NCBI GenBank assembly: GCA_023405815.1
Contig: JAEXXM010000035.1
Coordinates: 1-41,034, forward strand
Length of the DNA: 41,034 nt
Direction: 5' to 3'
From: Pseudomonadota bacterium
GTDB taxonomy: Bacteria > Pseudomonadota > Alphaproteobacteria > Rhizobiales > Hyphomicrobiaceae
The notes beneath the pieces are model-generated. The model was not told where the DNA came from. It made no database searches and worked only from the letters and a program-made list of their open reading frames with translations. Within the stretch, counting starts at the first letter, position 1. Each line of letters starts with the position of its first letter. Positions 8,344 through 16,308 of this stretch are shown one piece after another. Position numbers and translations under genes: made by a program.

Positions 8344-9021
8344 ATGCGCATTCTAGTCGTCGAGGACGACAGCGAGACGTCGGCCTACATCTCCCAAGGC
8401 TTCGGCGAGGAGGGGCATGTCGTGGAGACGCTCGCCGACGGCAGAGACGGCCTTACCCAAGCGATGGGCGAGGCCTACGACATTCTCGTCGTCGACCGCA
8501 TGCTTCCGGGGCTCGACGGGCTGTCGCTGGTACGGGCGCTGCGCGCTGTCGGCAACAAGGTGCCGGTGATCTTCTTGACGTCGCTAGGCGGCGTCGACGA
8601 CAGGGTCGATGGATTGAACGTCGGCGGCGACGACTACCTCGTGAAGCCATTCGCCTTCTCTGAGTTGCTGGCGCGGGTCAATGCGCTGGCGCGGCGCCCG
8701 CATCTGAAGGATACCGATACCGTCCTGCGCGTTGGGGATCTGGAAATGGATCTCATCGCCCGCACCGTCACGCGAGCCGGCGACAATATCGAGCTGCAGC
8801 CTCGCGAGTTCCGCCTGCTCGAGGTGCTGATGCGCAACAAGGGCCGCGTGCTGACGCGCACGATGCTGCTCGAGCGCGTGTGGAGCTTCCACTTCGAGCC
8901 GCGCACCAGTGTCGTCGAGACCCATATCTCGCGCCTGCGCACCAAGATCGACCGCCCCTACGGCAGCGAGCTGATACACACTGTCCGCGGCTCCGGCTAC
9001 ACGATGCATGATCAGCCATGA
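8344..9021 (+). CDS. OmpR-family response regulator
   Basis: A 225-residue two-domain regulator. The receiver domain (1-120) has the acidic pocket VEDD at residues 6-9, the phosphoacceptor Asp51 in VVDRMLPGLDG, a Thr in the FLTSLGG stretch, and the Lys in VKPFAFSELL. The C-terminal winged helix (about 128-223) includes ELQPREFRLLEVLMRNKGRV and VVETHISRLRTKID, and ends VRGSGYTM. It overlaps the following histidine-kinase gene by 14 bases, so the pair is co-translated. It resembles heavy-metal/PhoP-type regulators, but the signal cannot be read. Confidence 0.93.
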   Translation: MRILVVEDDSETSAYISQGFGEEGHVVETLADGRDGLTQAMGEAYDILVVDRMLPGLDGLSLVRALRAVGNKVPVIFLTSLGGVDDRVDGLNVGGDDYLVKPFAFSELLARVNALARRPHLKDTDTVLRVGDLEMDLIARTVTRAGDNIELQPREFRLLEVLMRNKGRVLTRTMLLERVWSFHFEPRTSVVETHISRLRTKIDRPYGSELIHTVRGSGYTMHDQP

Positions 9022-10381
9022 TCTCCTGAAGCGCACGCCGGTCCGTCTCGCCGCTGCCTTCGCCATCCTGTTCGCACTGACCGTCGTGGCGCTCGTCGGC
9101 GTCCTCTACATCACGCTAGTCTCCGAGCTGGACAATGCCATTCGTCAGCACGTCGAGGAGACCAGCGACACCTTGAAAGCCATAGATCGTCAGCAGGGTT
9201 TCGATGATCTCACCGCTGTCGTCGCCGAGGAGGCCGATTCCGTCCGCGACTTCGACAGCATCTTCCTTTTGCGCGCCGATGACGGCACCGTCAAAGCCGG
9301 CAATGTGCAGAACGTTGCGCTGTTCACCGGCTGGGGTGAGCTCGATCGGGCCTGGCTGCCCATGGTGGCCGGCAAGGGCAATCCCGACGACCGCTTCTTC
9401 GCCAAATGGACGAAGGTTTCGAAAGGCCACCTTCTGGTCGGAGGCAGCGATCGCGAAATACGCGAGGTTCGCCGCATTCTGCTGCATGGCCTCGGATGGG
9501 GACTGATAGCCACCATCCTTCTCGCCATCGGCTCGGCCGTGTATCTCGCGCGCCGCGCCCAGCAGAAGATCGATGTCTTCGCCACAACGCTATCGAAGGT
9601 CAGCAGAGGCCAGATCGCAGAGCGCGTCCCGGTCACGCAATCCCACGACGACCTCGATCATGTGGCAACGCAGATCAACGCCACCCTCGCGCACCTGCAG
9701 AAGCTGATCGAGAACGTCAATCAGGCCTCCTCCGACATCGCCCACGATCTCAAGAAGCCGATAGGCCGGCTGCGCCGGCGGCTGGAGCTCGCCTTGCGCA
9801 GCGCCGATGACACCGAAGCCTTCAGGACGCAGGTGGAGGAATCGCTGACCGAGCTGGACTCGATCGTCGAGACCTTCGAGGCGCTGCTGCGCATCACCCA
9901 GATCGAGGCTGGTGCGCGGCGCGCGCGCTTCGCCCGGCTCGACCTCAAAACCGTGCTTATCGACGTCATCGATATCTACGAGCCCGTCGTCGAGGAGGAG
10001 GGTGGCCGCCTATTTGGTCACGTGAGCGATGCCGCCGACGCCGAAGTCACGGGCGATCGCGAGCTGCTGACGCAGCTCTTCGCCAACCTGATCGAGAACG
10101 CCGTGCGCCATTCTCCAAAGGGGACGCAGATCAACGTCAACCTCGCGGCGCGCGGCGAGCATCTCGTCGCCGTTGTGGCCGACAGCGGGCCCGGCATCCC
10201 GGAATTCGAGCGCGAGAATGTCTTCCGTCGCCTCTACCGACTGGAGCGCGAGCGCACGACGCCCGGCAGCGGCCTCGGGCTGAGCCTCGTCGCAGCCATC
10301 GCCGAGCTGCACAACGCAACCGTTGCTCTCGCGGACAACGATCCGGGTCTGCGCGTCGAGGTCTCGTTCCCTCGGGCGTAA
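9008..10381 (+). CDS. Sensor histidine kinase, cognate partner of the upstream regulator
   Basis: A 457-residue membrane kinase. TM1 lies at about residues 14-36 and TM2 at about 160-182, enclosing a periplasmic sensor of roughly 120 residues with no recognisable fold. A HAMP segment follows (ARRAQQKIDVFATTLSKV to about 240). The dimerisation/H-box is SSDIAHDLKKPIGRLRRR, the N-box NLIENAVRHS, the G1 box VADSGPGIP and the G2 box GSGLGLSLV. The ATG at 9008 lies inside the end of the response-regulator gene (14-base overlap), the usual arrangement for a cognate pair. No target gene is obvious, although two small secreted-protein genes lie just downstream on the opposite strand. Confidence 0.93.
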   Translation: MISHDLLKRTPVRLAAAFAILFALTVVALVGVLYITLVSELDNAIRQHVEETSDTLKAIDRQQGFDDLTAVVAEEADSVRDFDSIFLLRADDGTVKAGNVQNVALFTGWGELDRAWLPMVAGKGNPDDRFFAKWTKVSKGHLLVGGSDREIREVRRILLHGLGWGLIATILLAIGSAVYLARRAQQKIDVFATTLSKVSRGQIAERVPVTQSHDDLDHVATQINATLAHLQKLIENVNQASSDIAHDLKKPIGRLRRRLELALRSADDTEAFRTQVEESLTELDSIVETFEALLRITQIEAGARRARFARLDLKTVLIDVIDIYEPVVEEEGGRLFGHVSDAADAEVTGDRELLTQLFANLIENAVRHSPKGTQINVNLAARGEHLVAVVADSGPGIPEFERENVFRRLYRLERERTTPGSGLGLSLVAAIAELHNATVALADNDPGLRVEVSFPRA

Positions 10382-10390
10382 GCACCAATC

Positions 10391-10419
10391 AAAAAGGTGC
10401 AGCGCGGGGGCACTGCACC
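10391..10419 (-). terminator. Rho-independent terminator for the His-rich small gene
   Basis: On the minus strand a GGTGCAG/CTGCACC-type stem (10413-10419 with 10396-10402) and a C/G-rich loop are followed by five T (complement of AAAAA at 10391-10395). It lies 34 bases past the stop of the small His-rich secreted-protein gene. Confidence 0.8.
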
Positions 10420-10452
10420 AGTGAACGTTAGAGGAGGGTAGCCGGTTTCTTT

Positions 10453-10650
10453 TTAGCGGCAGTGGCGGTGGTGGTGATGCCACCAGCAATGGCGACGGTG
10501 CCCCCACCAGCGGGCCTTGCTGACGACGGAGCCTTGAGCTGCGCTGGGGACGGCCGAATGAAGGCCCGGCACTGCAGCCTGGCCGGAGGTGGCCGCGAGG
10601 CCGAGGAAAAGTGCGCTGCCGACAAGCGACAGCAAAAGCGAATGCCGCAT
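10453..10650 (-). CDS. Small secreted His/Trp-rich protein
   Basis: A 65-residue protein with a clear Sec signal peptide (MRHSLLLSLVGSALFLGLA, cleavage after SGQA at about residue 24). The mature part is only about 41 residues and ends in a cluster of His, Trp, Arg and Cys (WWHHHHRHCR) that could bind metal. Small secreted proteins with such tails are common in Hyphomicrobiales, but I know of no assigned function. The start at 10650 has AGGGAGA about 9 bases upstream. It has its own terminator and lies 3' to 3' with the histidine-kinase gene. Confidence 0.75.
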   Translation of the reverse strand: MRHSLLLSLVGSALFLGLAATSGQAAVPGLHSAVPSAAQGSVVSKARWWGHRRHCWWHHHHRHCR

Positions 10651-10703
10651 GATATTCAATCTCCCTGCGGATGAACAAATGAACGCGAGGTATGGCGCGA
10701 GTG

Positions 10704-10730
10704 GCGGCGGGTAGTTGGGGGACCCGCCGC
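10704..10730 (-). other. GC-rich hairpin between two small secreted-protein genes
   Basis: A perfect 9-bp inverted repeat, GCGGCGGGT (10704-10712) and ACCCGCCGC (10722-10730). It lies just past the stop of the 54-residue gene and before the His-rich gene. There is no T run, so it is more likely an RNA-stabilising or processing hairpin than a simple terminator. Confidence 0.5.
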
Positions 10731-10741
10731 ACACATCGACG

Positions 10742-10906
10742 CTATTTCTTCACGCACTTGCTGGTGGCATCGTCCCACTTCATCGTGGAGATCTTCTCGC
10801 ACGCGGACTTCGTCTTCGGCGCGGCCTTGGCCATCGCGACGCCGGGAGCGATAGCCCCGACGGCGATGGCTGCAAGAATGGCGCTGGTCATCAGCTTCTT
10901 GGACAT
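10742..10906 (-). CDS. Small secreted two-cysteine protein
   Basis: A 54-residue protein with a signal peptide (MSKKLMTSAILAAIAVGAIA, probable cleavage after VAMA). The mature part is about 29 residues, KAAPKTKSACEKISTMKWDD then ATSKCVKK, with two Cys positioned for one disulfide and a strongly basic composition. I chose the ATG at 10906 because GGAGAG lies 7 bases upstream; an earlier ATG (MESNE) would overlap that ribosome site. Function unknown. It is upstream of the His-rich small gene on the same strand, so the two may be co-transcribed. Confidence 0.75.
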   Translation of the reverse strand: MSKKLMTSAILAAIAVGAIAPGVAMAKAAPKTKSACEKISTMKWDDATSKCVKK

Positions 10907-11067
10907 TTCATTACTCTCCATCTTGTTTGATGGGTGGCTCATGATCACCCGGGCGCAAAGCTGCGCCGTGATCTTTGCCGCCGTCTGGCGCGCCACATAA
11001 CTTTTCGTAAGCAGCGCCGTTCAGAGAGTTGCCGGCGAGATGCAGCAGAGTCGTGTGTCGGTCGCCG

Positions 11068-11982
11068 TCAGCTCCAGCGCCGATTGCTCCACATCCACTG
11101 CTCGGGCGCCTCGCGTATCCACGCCTCGAACTGCTGCTGCATGTGGACCATCGTCCAGCGGATGTCCTCGGCCTGGTTCGCCGTGCGCGGCACCCGCAGC
11201 TCCTTGAGCTCGATCTCGAACCGGCTCTCCTTGCCGATGCGCTTGCAGCGCGACAGCCAGATGCGTGCGCCGACGCGCCGCGCGATCATCGCGCCGATGG
11301 CCTGCGTCTTTGCATCCTTGCCGAAGAACGGAACCGGCATGCCCGTGCGATCATAGAGATCGCATACGAGCCCGAGGCGCCCGCCGCGGCGCACGAAGTC
11401 CATGATCGCCCGCGCCGTCCTCTGGTCGTCGCCATGGTCGCCGACAATGCCGCGCCCGAATAGCCCATCCGGATAGAGCTCTTTTCGCTGGTTGCGAATG
11501 TACTGATCGACGTAGGGGTTCGTCACCGAGCGGTAGACCGCCGCCGGATTGGCGCCCGCCCACGTGAACGGCAGGATTGCCAGCTCCCAGTTGCCCATGT
11601 GCAGGCTGATGCCCACCGCGGGGCCAAGCTTGTCCTTGTAGCGCGTGAAGATGTTCTGGCTGACGATGTCTATGCGCTCCGGCTCCCTCATGAAGCGGTC
11701 GATGCGCATTGTCTCGACCATGACGCGGCCGAGGTTCTCCCAGTGGGCCAGTGCGATCTCCCGTCGCTCCTCCTCGCTCTTCTCGGGAAATGCGATGGCG
11801 AGATTGGCGAGCGCACGATTGTGCCGCTTGGGGTTGATGATCGGGGCGAGCCGGCGCCAGCACCAGGCGGACACGGTGGTGGCGAGATTGAGCGGCAGCG
11901 AACGGAAGATACCTGCCACGAGCCGCAGAACGGCGTACTCGAGGCGGTATTGCAGGTCGCGGAAGCGGTCCTTGGTCTTCAT
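11068..11982 (-). CDS. LpxL/HtrB-family lipid A late acyltransferase
   Basis: A 304-residue inner-membrane acyltransferase that adds a secondary acyl chain to lipid A using acyl-ACP. The family's HX4E catalytic motif is present as HMGNWE (about residues 128-133). Downstream are FVRRGGRLGLVCDLYDRTGM, VPFFGKDAKT and the closing PEQWMWSNRRW, matching the conserved PEQ-MW--RRW ending of LpxL/LpxM. An N-terminal hydrophobic stretch (LRLVAGIFRSLPLNLATTVSA) anchors it. It follows the UbiH-like gene by 64 bases on the same strand. Rhizobial genomes carry several paralogues (lauroyl, myristoyl, very-long-chain), so the chain transferred is not predictable. Confidence 0.88.
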   Translation of the reverse strand: MKTKDRFRDLQYRLEYAVLRLVAGIFRSLPLNLATTVSAWCWRRLAPIINPKRHNRALANLAIAFPEKSEEERREIALAHWENLGRVMVETMRIDRFMREPERIDIVSQNIFTRYKDKLGPAVGISLHMGNWELAILPFTWAGANPAAVYRSVTNPYVDQYIRNQRKELYPDGLFGRGIVGDHGDDQRTARAIMDFVRRGGRLGLVCDLYDRTGMPVPFFGKDAKTQAIGAMIARRVGARIWLSRCKRIGKESRFEIELKELRVPRTANQAEDIRWTMVHMQQQFEAWIREAPEQWMWSNRRWS

Positions 11983-12046
11983 CGTCCGACGGAATCTCGC
12001 ATGCTGCGGGCTGACGCTGGCCTCTTGCCGGGGCGGGCTGGCTTCG

Positions 12047-13273
12047 TCAAGGCGCGAGCGCCTTGGCGCCGGTCTGCGGTTGCATGAGCCGCGGCGTCAC
12101 GAACGAGGGGCTGAGACCTTCGCGGACGGCCGCCCGACGCAGCGGGCCGAGCGCCTTCAGCGCGTGCATCCCCAAGCCGCGCAGAGCCTGCACCGGAGCG
12201 GCACGCGACAATAGCGTCCGGTTGAGCAGATCGATGGTCCAGATGCGCGAGGTGATGTCGGGGCGGCGCATGCGGTCATAGGCCGTGAGCACCGAAGCTG
12301 CACCGATATCGCCGCCAAAGGCGAGGGCATCGCCGACGCAGTCGGCGATGGAGGCCGCATCGCGCAGCCCCAGGTTGAGCCCTTGCGCGCCAATGGGAGG
12401 GATGACGTGCACAGCCTCGCCGACCAGCGCGATCCGGTCGCGCCCGGCCGGTGCAGCTGAAAGGCCTGTGAGAGGGAACACGCCGCGGGCCCTTATCTCT
12501 CCTACGCGGCCCAACAGCCCCTGCAGCCGTTCTTCGAGCGCGGCGCGAAAAGCCTCCTCGTCGAGGCCCGCGAGCCGCTGCGCCTCCTCGGGCGTCTCGA
12601 CCCAGACGAGACTGGACGTCGACCCCGGCGACGGCACCACCGTGAACGGACCCGACGGCCGGTGAAATTCGGTCGAGATGCCGAAATGCGGGCGCTGATG
12701 GACGAACGTGCACGTCACGGCGCTCTGTTCATATTGCCACGTCTGAGCTTCGATGCCGGCGGCTTTCCGGCACAGCGACTGGCGGCCGTCGGCGCCCACG
12801 ACGAGCCGCGCCGAAAGAGTACGGCCGTCCGCAAGCTGAATTCCGACACTGTCGGGGCCGGAAACGACGCCGACGACGCTTGCATCGATCAGCTCGAGCC
12901 CCGAAACCGAGGCCGCATGCGCGCGCAGAGCGTCGGTCAGCGCGCTATTGGGGACGTTGTACCCGAAGCGCTCGAGGCCGGCCTCCGCAGCGGTGAACGT
13001 CACCTCGGGTGCGCGCCAGAGTGACCCCATGTCGTCGACGATGCGGATCCCCAGGATCGGCTCCCCGGCCGCGCGACACACGCCACCCACGCCGAGATTC
13101 TCCAGCAGCGTGACGGAGCCGCCGAACAGGGCGGCAGTGCGCGTATCCCGCCGCGTCGGGGCTTCCCCGATGGCCACGACCCGCAAACCGAGCCGCGCCA
13201 GTGCGTGTGACGCGGCCAGACCCGCAGGTCCCGTGCCCACGACAGCGATGTCGCTCGAGAGGCTGTGATTCAT
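12047..13273 (-). CDS. UbiH/UbiF/COQ6-family FAD-dependent monooxygenase
   Basis: A 408-residue flavoprotein of the class A hydroxylase family used in ubiquinone ring hydroxylation. Visible motifs are the dinucleotide fold DIAVVGTGPAGLAASHALA at residues 8-26, the NAD(P)H/FAD motif LVVGADGRQSLCRKAAG, and the second FAD motif ALVGEAVHVIPPIGAQGLNL followed by GLRDAASIAD. In the last, the usual GDAAH appears as GEAVH. Start ATG 13273 gives the canonical N-terminus and has GAGG about 7 bases upstream. Which ring position it hydroxylates is unclear; alphaproteobacteria often use one broad UbiL/UbiM-type enzyme. Confidence 0.87.
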   Translation of the reverse strand: MNHSLSSDIAVVGTGPAGLAASHALARLGLRVVAIGEAPTRRDTRTAALFGGSVTLLENLGVGGVCRAAGEPILGIRIVDDMGSLWRAPEVTFTAAEAGLERFGYNVPNSALTDALRAHAASVSGLELIDASVVGVVSGPDSVGIQLADGRTLSARLVVGADGRQSLCRKAAGIEAQTWQYEQSAVTCTFVHQRPHFGISTEFHRPSGPFTVVPSPGSTSSLVWVETPEEAQRLAGLDEEAFRAALEERLQGLLGRVGEIRARGVFPLTGLSAAPAGRDRIALVGEAVHVIPPIGAQGLNLGLRDAASIADCVGDALAFGGDIGAASVLTAYDRMRRPDITSRIWTIDLLNRTLLSRAAPVQALRGLGMHALKALGPLRRAAVREGLSPSFVTPRLMQPQTGAKALAP

Positions 13274-13358
13274 GACAAGGCCTCGGTGCCCCCTGGTGTC
13301 TCCGCCCGGAAAATACCTAGCACTTTCAATGATTGCGTGGCCATGACGTAACGCGCGT

Positions 13359-13375
13359 TTGTCACAAACTGTCAC
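13359..13375. promoter_or_regulatory. Tandem TGTCAC operator-like direct repeat
   Basis: TTGTCAC (13359-13365) and CTGTCAC (13369-13375) repeat with a 10-base period in the divergent region between the UbiH-like gene and the porin. The half-sites match the PhoB box element CTGTCAT/C, although a classical Pho box has an 11-base period. OmpR-family regulators such as ChvI also bind direct repeats. The regulator is inferred, not shown. Confidence 0.5.
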
Positions 13376-13554
13376 ACATTACTTAGGCGTTTACGCACAT
13401 CGAATCGCTCGCGTATTCCTCTCCCCAGCGAGGCCCAGCCGGCGAGTAAGCGGCGGCGACGGCTAAGCGGCTGGTCACGTGGTTGCGTTGAGTTGACTGC
13501 AGTTGCGTCGATCGAAGGCCGAAGTTGAGGCGTACCTTCGTGGGAGTTGCGTAT

Positions 13555-14928
13555 ATGTTCGGGGGAGTAACTAAGGCGGGATGGGCAACCATCCTCGCGG
13601 GCGGTCTGATGCTGGGCACCAGCATGTCCGCCCAGGCAGCGGATCTGGGCGGCGATTGCTGCGCTGATCTGGAAGAGCGGGTGGCCGAGCTCGAGGCGAC
13701 GACCGCACGCAAGGGCAACCGCAAGGTCAAGCTTACCGTCTACGGCAAGGTCAACCAGGCCGTGATGTTCTGGGACGACGGCAACGAGCAGAACGCCTAC
13801 GTCGTCACCAACGATGCCTCGCGCTCGCGCTTCGGCTTCAAGGGCGGAGCCAAGATCAACGACGACCTGTCGGCCAACTTCAAGCTCGAGATCGGCGTGC
13901 GCTCGGCGAACTCCAAGCGCGACAATCAGAACGACCCGCTCGGCGAGACGGGCTTCGACATCCGCCACGCCTGGTGGAACCTGAAGAGCAAGAAGTGGGG
14001 CACAATCCAGGTTGGCCACACGCCGACGGCCTCTCAGGAGATCACCGAGGCCAACCTCGCCGGCACCAGCGACGCCGGCAAGTATTCGGACGTCGAGGAC
14101 AGCGGCGGCGGCTTCCTCCTTGTTCCCAAAGGCGGGGCTGCCCCCACGTCGGGCACCAATACGCAGTGGCGCCGTCTGATCGCTCGCACGGGTGCTGCCC
14201 CGGGTGAAGGCGATCGCCGCGAGGCCGTCCTCTATGAATCCCCCGAGTTCGCCGGCTTCACGGCGAGTGCGGCGTGGGGCGGCGACGACTTCTGGGACGT
14301 CGGTCTGCGCTTTGCCAAGGAAATCGGTGATTTCGAGATCGAAGCCGGCATCGCGTACAGCGAGAACACGGACAACAACGACGACAGCGCCACCCACGGC
14401 TGCCCGGTGCGCAGCGCAGCGACGAGCGACTCCAAGTGCCAGATGCTCGGTGGCTCCATCAGCATCATGCACACCAAGTCGGGCATCTATGGAAACTTCG
14501 CTGCCGGTGAAATGTGGGATGACCTCGCCAGCGCTGGCGGCGGTACGTCGGGCGGCGTTACCCTGCAGTCCGGCCTGAAGGACACCTACACGTTCTGGGC
14601 CGCCGAAGCCGGCATCCAGCAGAAGTGGAACCACCTTGGTAAGACCACGCTGTTCGGCCAGTACTACTCTTACGATGGCGGTGCCATCACCCAGAGCGTT
14701 CACACCAGCCTCGAGAACGTGGCCGGCGCTGCTCTCATCGCCAGCAGCGGGGTCGATATGTGGGGCCTCGGCGTCATGCAGAAGATCGACGCGGCGGACA
14801 TGAAGCTCTACGCCCTCTACCGCAACTACGAGTTCGACATGACGGTGACGAACGGTGCCACTGTCGCGCCATCCGTTCCGCTCGAGGACTTCCAGGTCCT
14901 GATGACCGGCGCCGCCATCAACTTCTAA
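13555..14928 (+). CDS. Outer-membrane porin, alphaproteobacterial Porin_2 family
   Basis: A 457-residue trimeric-type general porin for small hydrophilic solutes. A signal peptide (AGWATILAGGLMLGTS, cleavage after MSAQA) is followed by ADLGGDCCADLEERVAELEA, the cysteine pair and short coiled coil typical of Hyphomicrobiales porins. Beta-barrel strands then begin at KVKLTVYGKVNQAVMFW. The end DFQVLMTGAAINF carries the C-terminal Phe needed for outer-membrane assembly. I prefer ATG 13555 with GGGAG 8 bases upstream; a TTG at 13525 would add ten residues before the signal peptide. A strong terminator follows. Confidence 0.93.
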   Translation: MFGGVTKAGWATILAGGLMLGTSMSAQAADLGGDCCADLEERVAELEATTARKGNRKVKLTVYGKVNQAVMFWDDGNEQNAYVVTNDASRSRFGFKGGAKINDDLSANFKLEIGVRSANSKRDNQNDPLGETGFDIRHAWWNLKSKKWGTIQVGHTPTASQEITEANLAGTSDAGKYSDVEDSGGGFLLVPKGGAAPTSGTNTQWRRLIARTGAAPGEGDRREAVLYESPEFAGFTASAAWGGDDFWDVGLRFAKEIGDFEIEAGIAYSENTDNNDDSATHGCPVRSAATSDSKCQMLGGSISIMHTKSGIYGNFAAGEMWDDLASAGGGTSGGVTLQSGLKDTYTFWAAEAGIQQKWNHLGKTTLFGQYYSYDGGAITQSVHTSLENVAGAALIASSGVDMWGLGVMQKIDAADMKLYALYRNYEFDMTVTNGATVAPSVPLEDFQVLMTGAAINF

Positions 14929-14962
14929 GAAGACCTACGACAAACTCTCATACGCAACCTTG

Positions 14963-14999
14963 GAGGGCCGCTCTGCCGGGCGGCCCTCTCTTCTTTTTT
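14963..14999 (+). terminator. Rho-independent terminator of the porin gene
   Basis: A 9-bp stem GAGGGCCGC (14963-14971) / GCGGCCCTC (14980-14988) with a short loop is followed by a T-rich tract that ends in six T (14994-14999). It starts about 35 bases after the porin stop codon. Confidence 0.92.
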
Positions 15000-15215
15000 G
15001 CGGCGAATCCTGGGTTTGGCCGGGGCGAAATGGGGGTAAATGCCGCTCACGGTGGATCGTGCTATTGTTGATGCCGTTGTGCCACATGGCATCAGGATCA
15101 CACTTCCCAGGACAATTGTTTACTGGGGCTTAACCGGGCCAAAACATCCTTGTCATGGTAGCTCCGAGGCAGCATTTTCGCTTCGAGGGCAACCAAGGCC
15201 TTTGTGGGGTTTGCC
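15000..15215. other. Intergenic region between porin terminator and small secreted protein
   Basis: These 216 bases hold no supported gene. TTGATG/TTGTGC-like elements near 15067-15085 could be part of a promoter for the downstream gene, but no full -35/-10 pair stands out. Confidence 0.35.
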
Positions 15216-15578
15216 ATGAGAAATGGGTTCGTTGTAGCGCTGGCGTTGGCCGCGGCACTTGCCGCCGGTCACGGCGCGTTCGCGTTCCAGGAACAGAAGG
15301 GCGCCACCCCGCCGCCCGCCGAGGCGGCGCCTGCTGCGCCCGCCGAAGCCGCGCCTGCCGAAGGCAAGGCGGCCCTGTCCGACGAAGCCGTCTCCAAGCC
15401 CGAAGCCGGCACCGAGATTCGCATTCCCGGTCTCGGCAAGCTCGGCGTGCTTCCCAAGATGGACTTCGGCCTCGAGCTGCTCTACGGCGCCGCCGAGAAC
15501 CAGCCGACGGGCCAGCCCGACGCGGCCAAGCCCGAGGACGATCTGATGGTTCGCGGCTCGGTCAAGCACCGCTTCTGA
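15216..15578 (+). CDS. Small secreted protein with outer-membrane-like C-terminal strand
   Basis: A 120-residue protein of unknown function. A signal peptide (VVALALAAALAAGHGAFAF) is followed by an Ala/Pro/Glu-rich linker of about 40 residues. A short conserved-looking core follows, EIRIPGLGKLGVLPKMDFG then LELLYG. The last residues, DDLMVRGSVKHRF, alternate polar and non-polar and end in Phe, like the terminal strand signal of outer-membrane proteins, yet the protein is far too short for a barrel. ATG 15216 is preferred; an in-frame GTG at 15204 is an alternative. It lies 25 bases upstream of pcs on the same strand and is probably co-transcribed. Confidence 0.75.
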   Translation: MRNGFVVALALAAALAAGHGAFAFQEQKGATPPPAEAAPAAPAEAAPAEGKAALSDEAVSKPEAGTEIRIPGLGKLGVLPKMDFGLELLYGAAENQPTGQPDAAKPEDDLMVRGSVKHRF

Positions 15579-15603
15579 TCGCCGCTTCCACGAAGGGTCC
15601 CTG

Positions 15604-16305
15604 ATGTTACCCCTTCGTCTATCTGATCTCGCTGCAGCCAGCGTTCACCTCTTCACCGCTCTGGGCGCTGTGTGCGCGTTCTTTGCCGCGCTCGCGGCCT
15701 TCGACGGCGCATGGGAGCGCATGTTCGTCTGGCTCGGCATAGCGCTGGTCATCGACGCCGTCGACGGCACGTTCGCGCGCATGCTGGAGGTCCACCAGCG
15801 CCTCCCGCGCTTCTCCGGAGAGCGTCTCGACCTGGTGATCGACTACATCACCTACGTGTTCGTTCCGGCGCTGGCGATGGTGCGCGGCGGCTTTCTCGAC
15901 GGCACAAGCGGGCTGATCATCGCCTCGCTCATCCTCGTCTCGTCGCTGTACCATTTCTCCGATCTCGCCAGCAAAGGCGAGGACTACACCTTCATCGGCT
16001 TCCCGGCGATCTGGAACGTCGTGGCGCTCTATCTCTTCGCCTTGTCGCCCCCCGCCTGGTTCAACTACGCGGCACTGCTCGTCTGCGTCTTCTTCACGTT
16101 CATCCCCATCCGCTGGGTGCATCCTGTGCGCGTGGAAAAGCTGAGGGCGGTTACGCTCATTGTCACGGCCGCATGGTCCATCGCCGCAATCGCAGCCGTC
16201 GCTTATGGCTTTCCCGCGCCGCTGTGGACCCAGATCGTGCTGGCTGCCGCCGCCCTCTATTTCCTCGCCATGACCATCGATCTGTCGATACGGGCGCACT
16301 TCTGA
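15604..16305 (+). CDS. pcs: Phosphatidylcholine synthase
   Basis: A 233-residue integral membrane enzyme of the CDP-alcohol phosphatidyltransferase family that condenses CDP-diacylglycerol with choline to give phosphatidylcholine. The catalytic motif is present in its Pcs form: DAVDGTFAR, a spacer, then PRFSGERLDLVIDYITYVF (about residues 57-96). In that form the downstream acidic residues are in ERLDLVID instead of the common GxxxDxxxD. About seven to eight hydrophobic helices cover the protein. The length matches the rhizobial enzyme (about 240). It implies choline uptake and phosphatidylcholine in the membrane. The stop is 3 bases from the stop of the convergent LysR gene. Confidence 0.92.
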   Translation: MLPLRLSDLAAASVHLFTALGAVCAFFAALAAFDGAWERMFVWLGIALVIDAVDGTFARMLEVHQRLPRFSGERLDLVIDYITYVFVPALAMVRGGFLDGTSGLIIASLILVSSLYHFSDLASKGEDYTFIGFPAIWNVVALYLFALSPPAWFNYAALLVCVFFTFIPIRWVHPVRVEKLRAVTLIVTAAWSIAAIAAVAYGFPAPLWTQIVLAAAALYFLAMTIDLSIRAHF

Positions 16306-16308
16306 CGA

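Noticed and set aside
13372..14703. 443-codon minus-strand frame over the porin gene
   Set aside because: The porin is supported by signal peptide, family motifs and a terminator. The antisense product has no recognisable feature.
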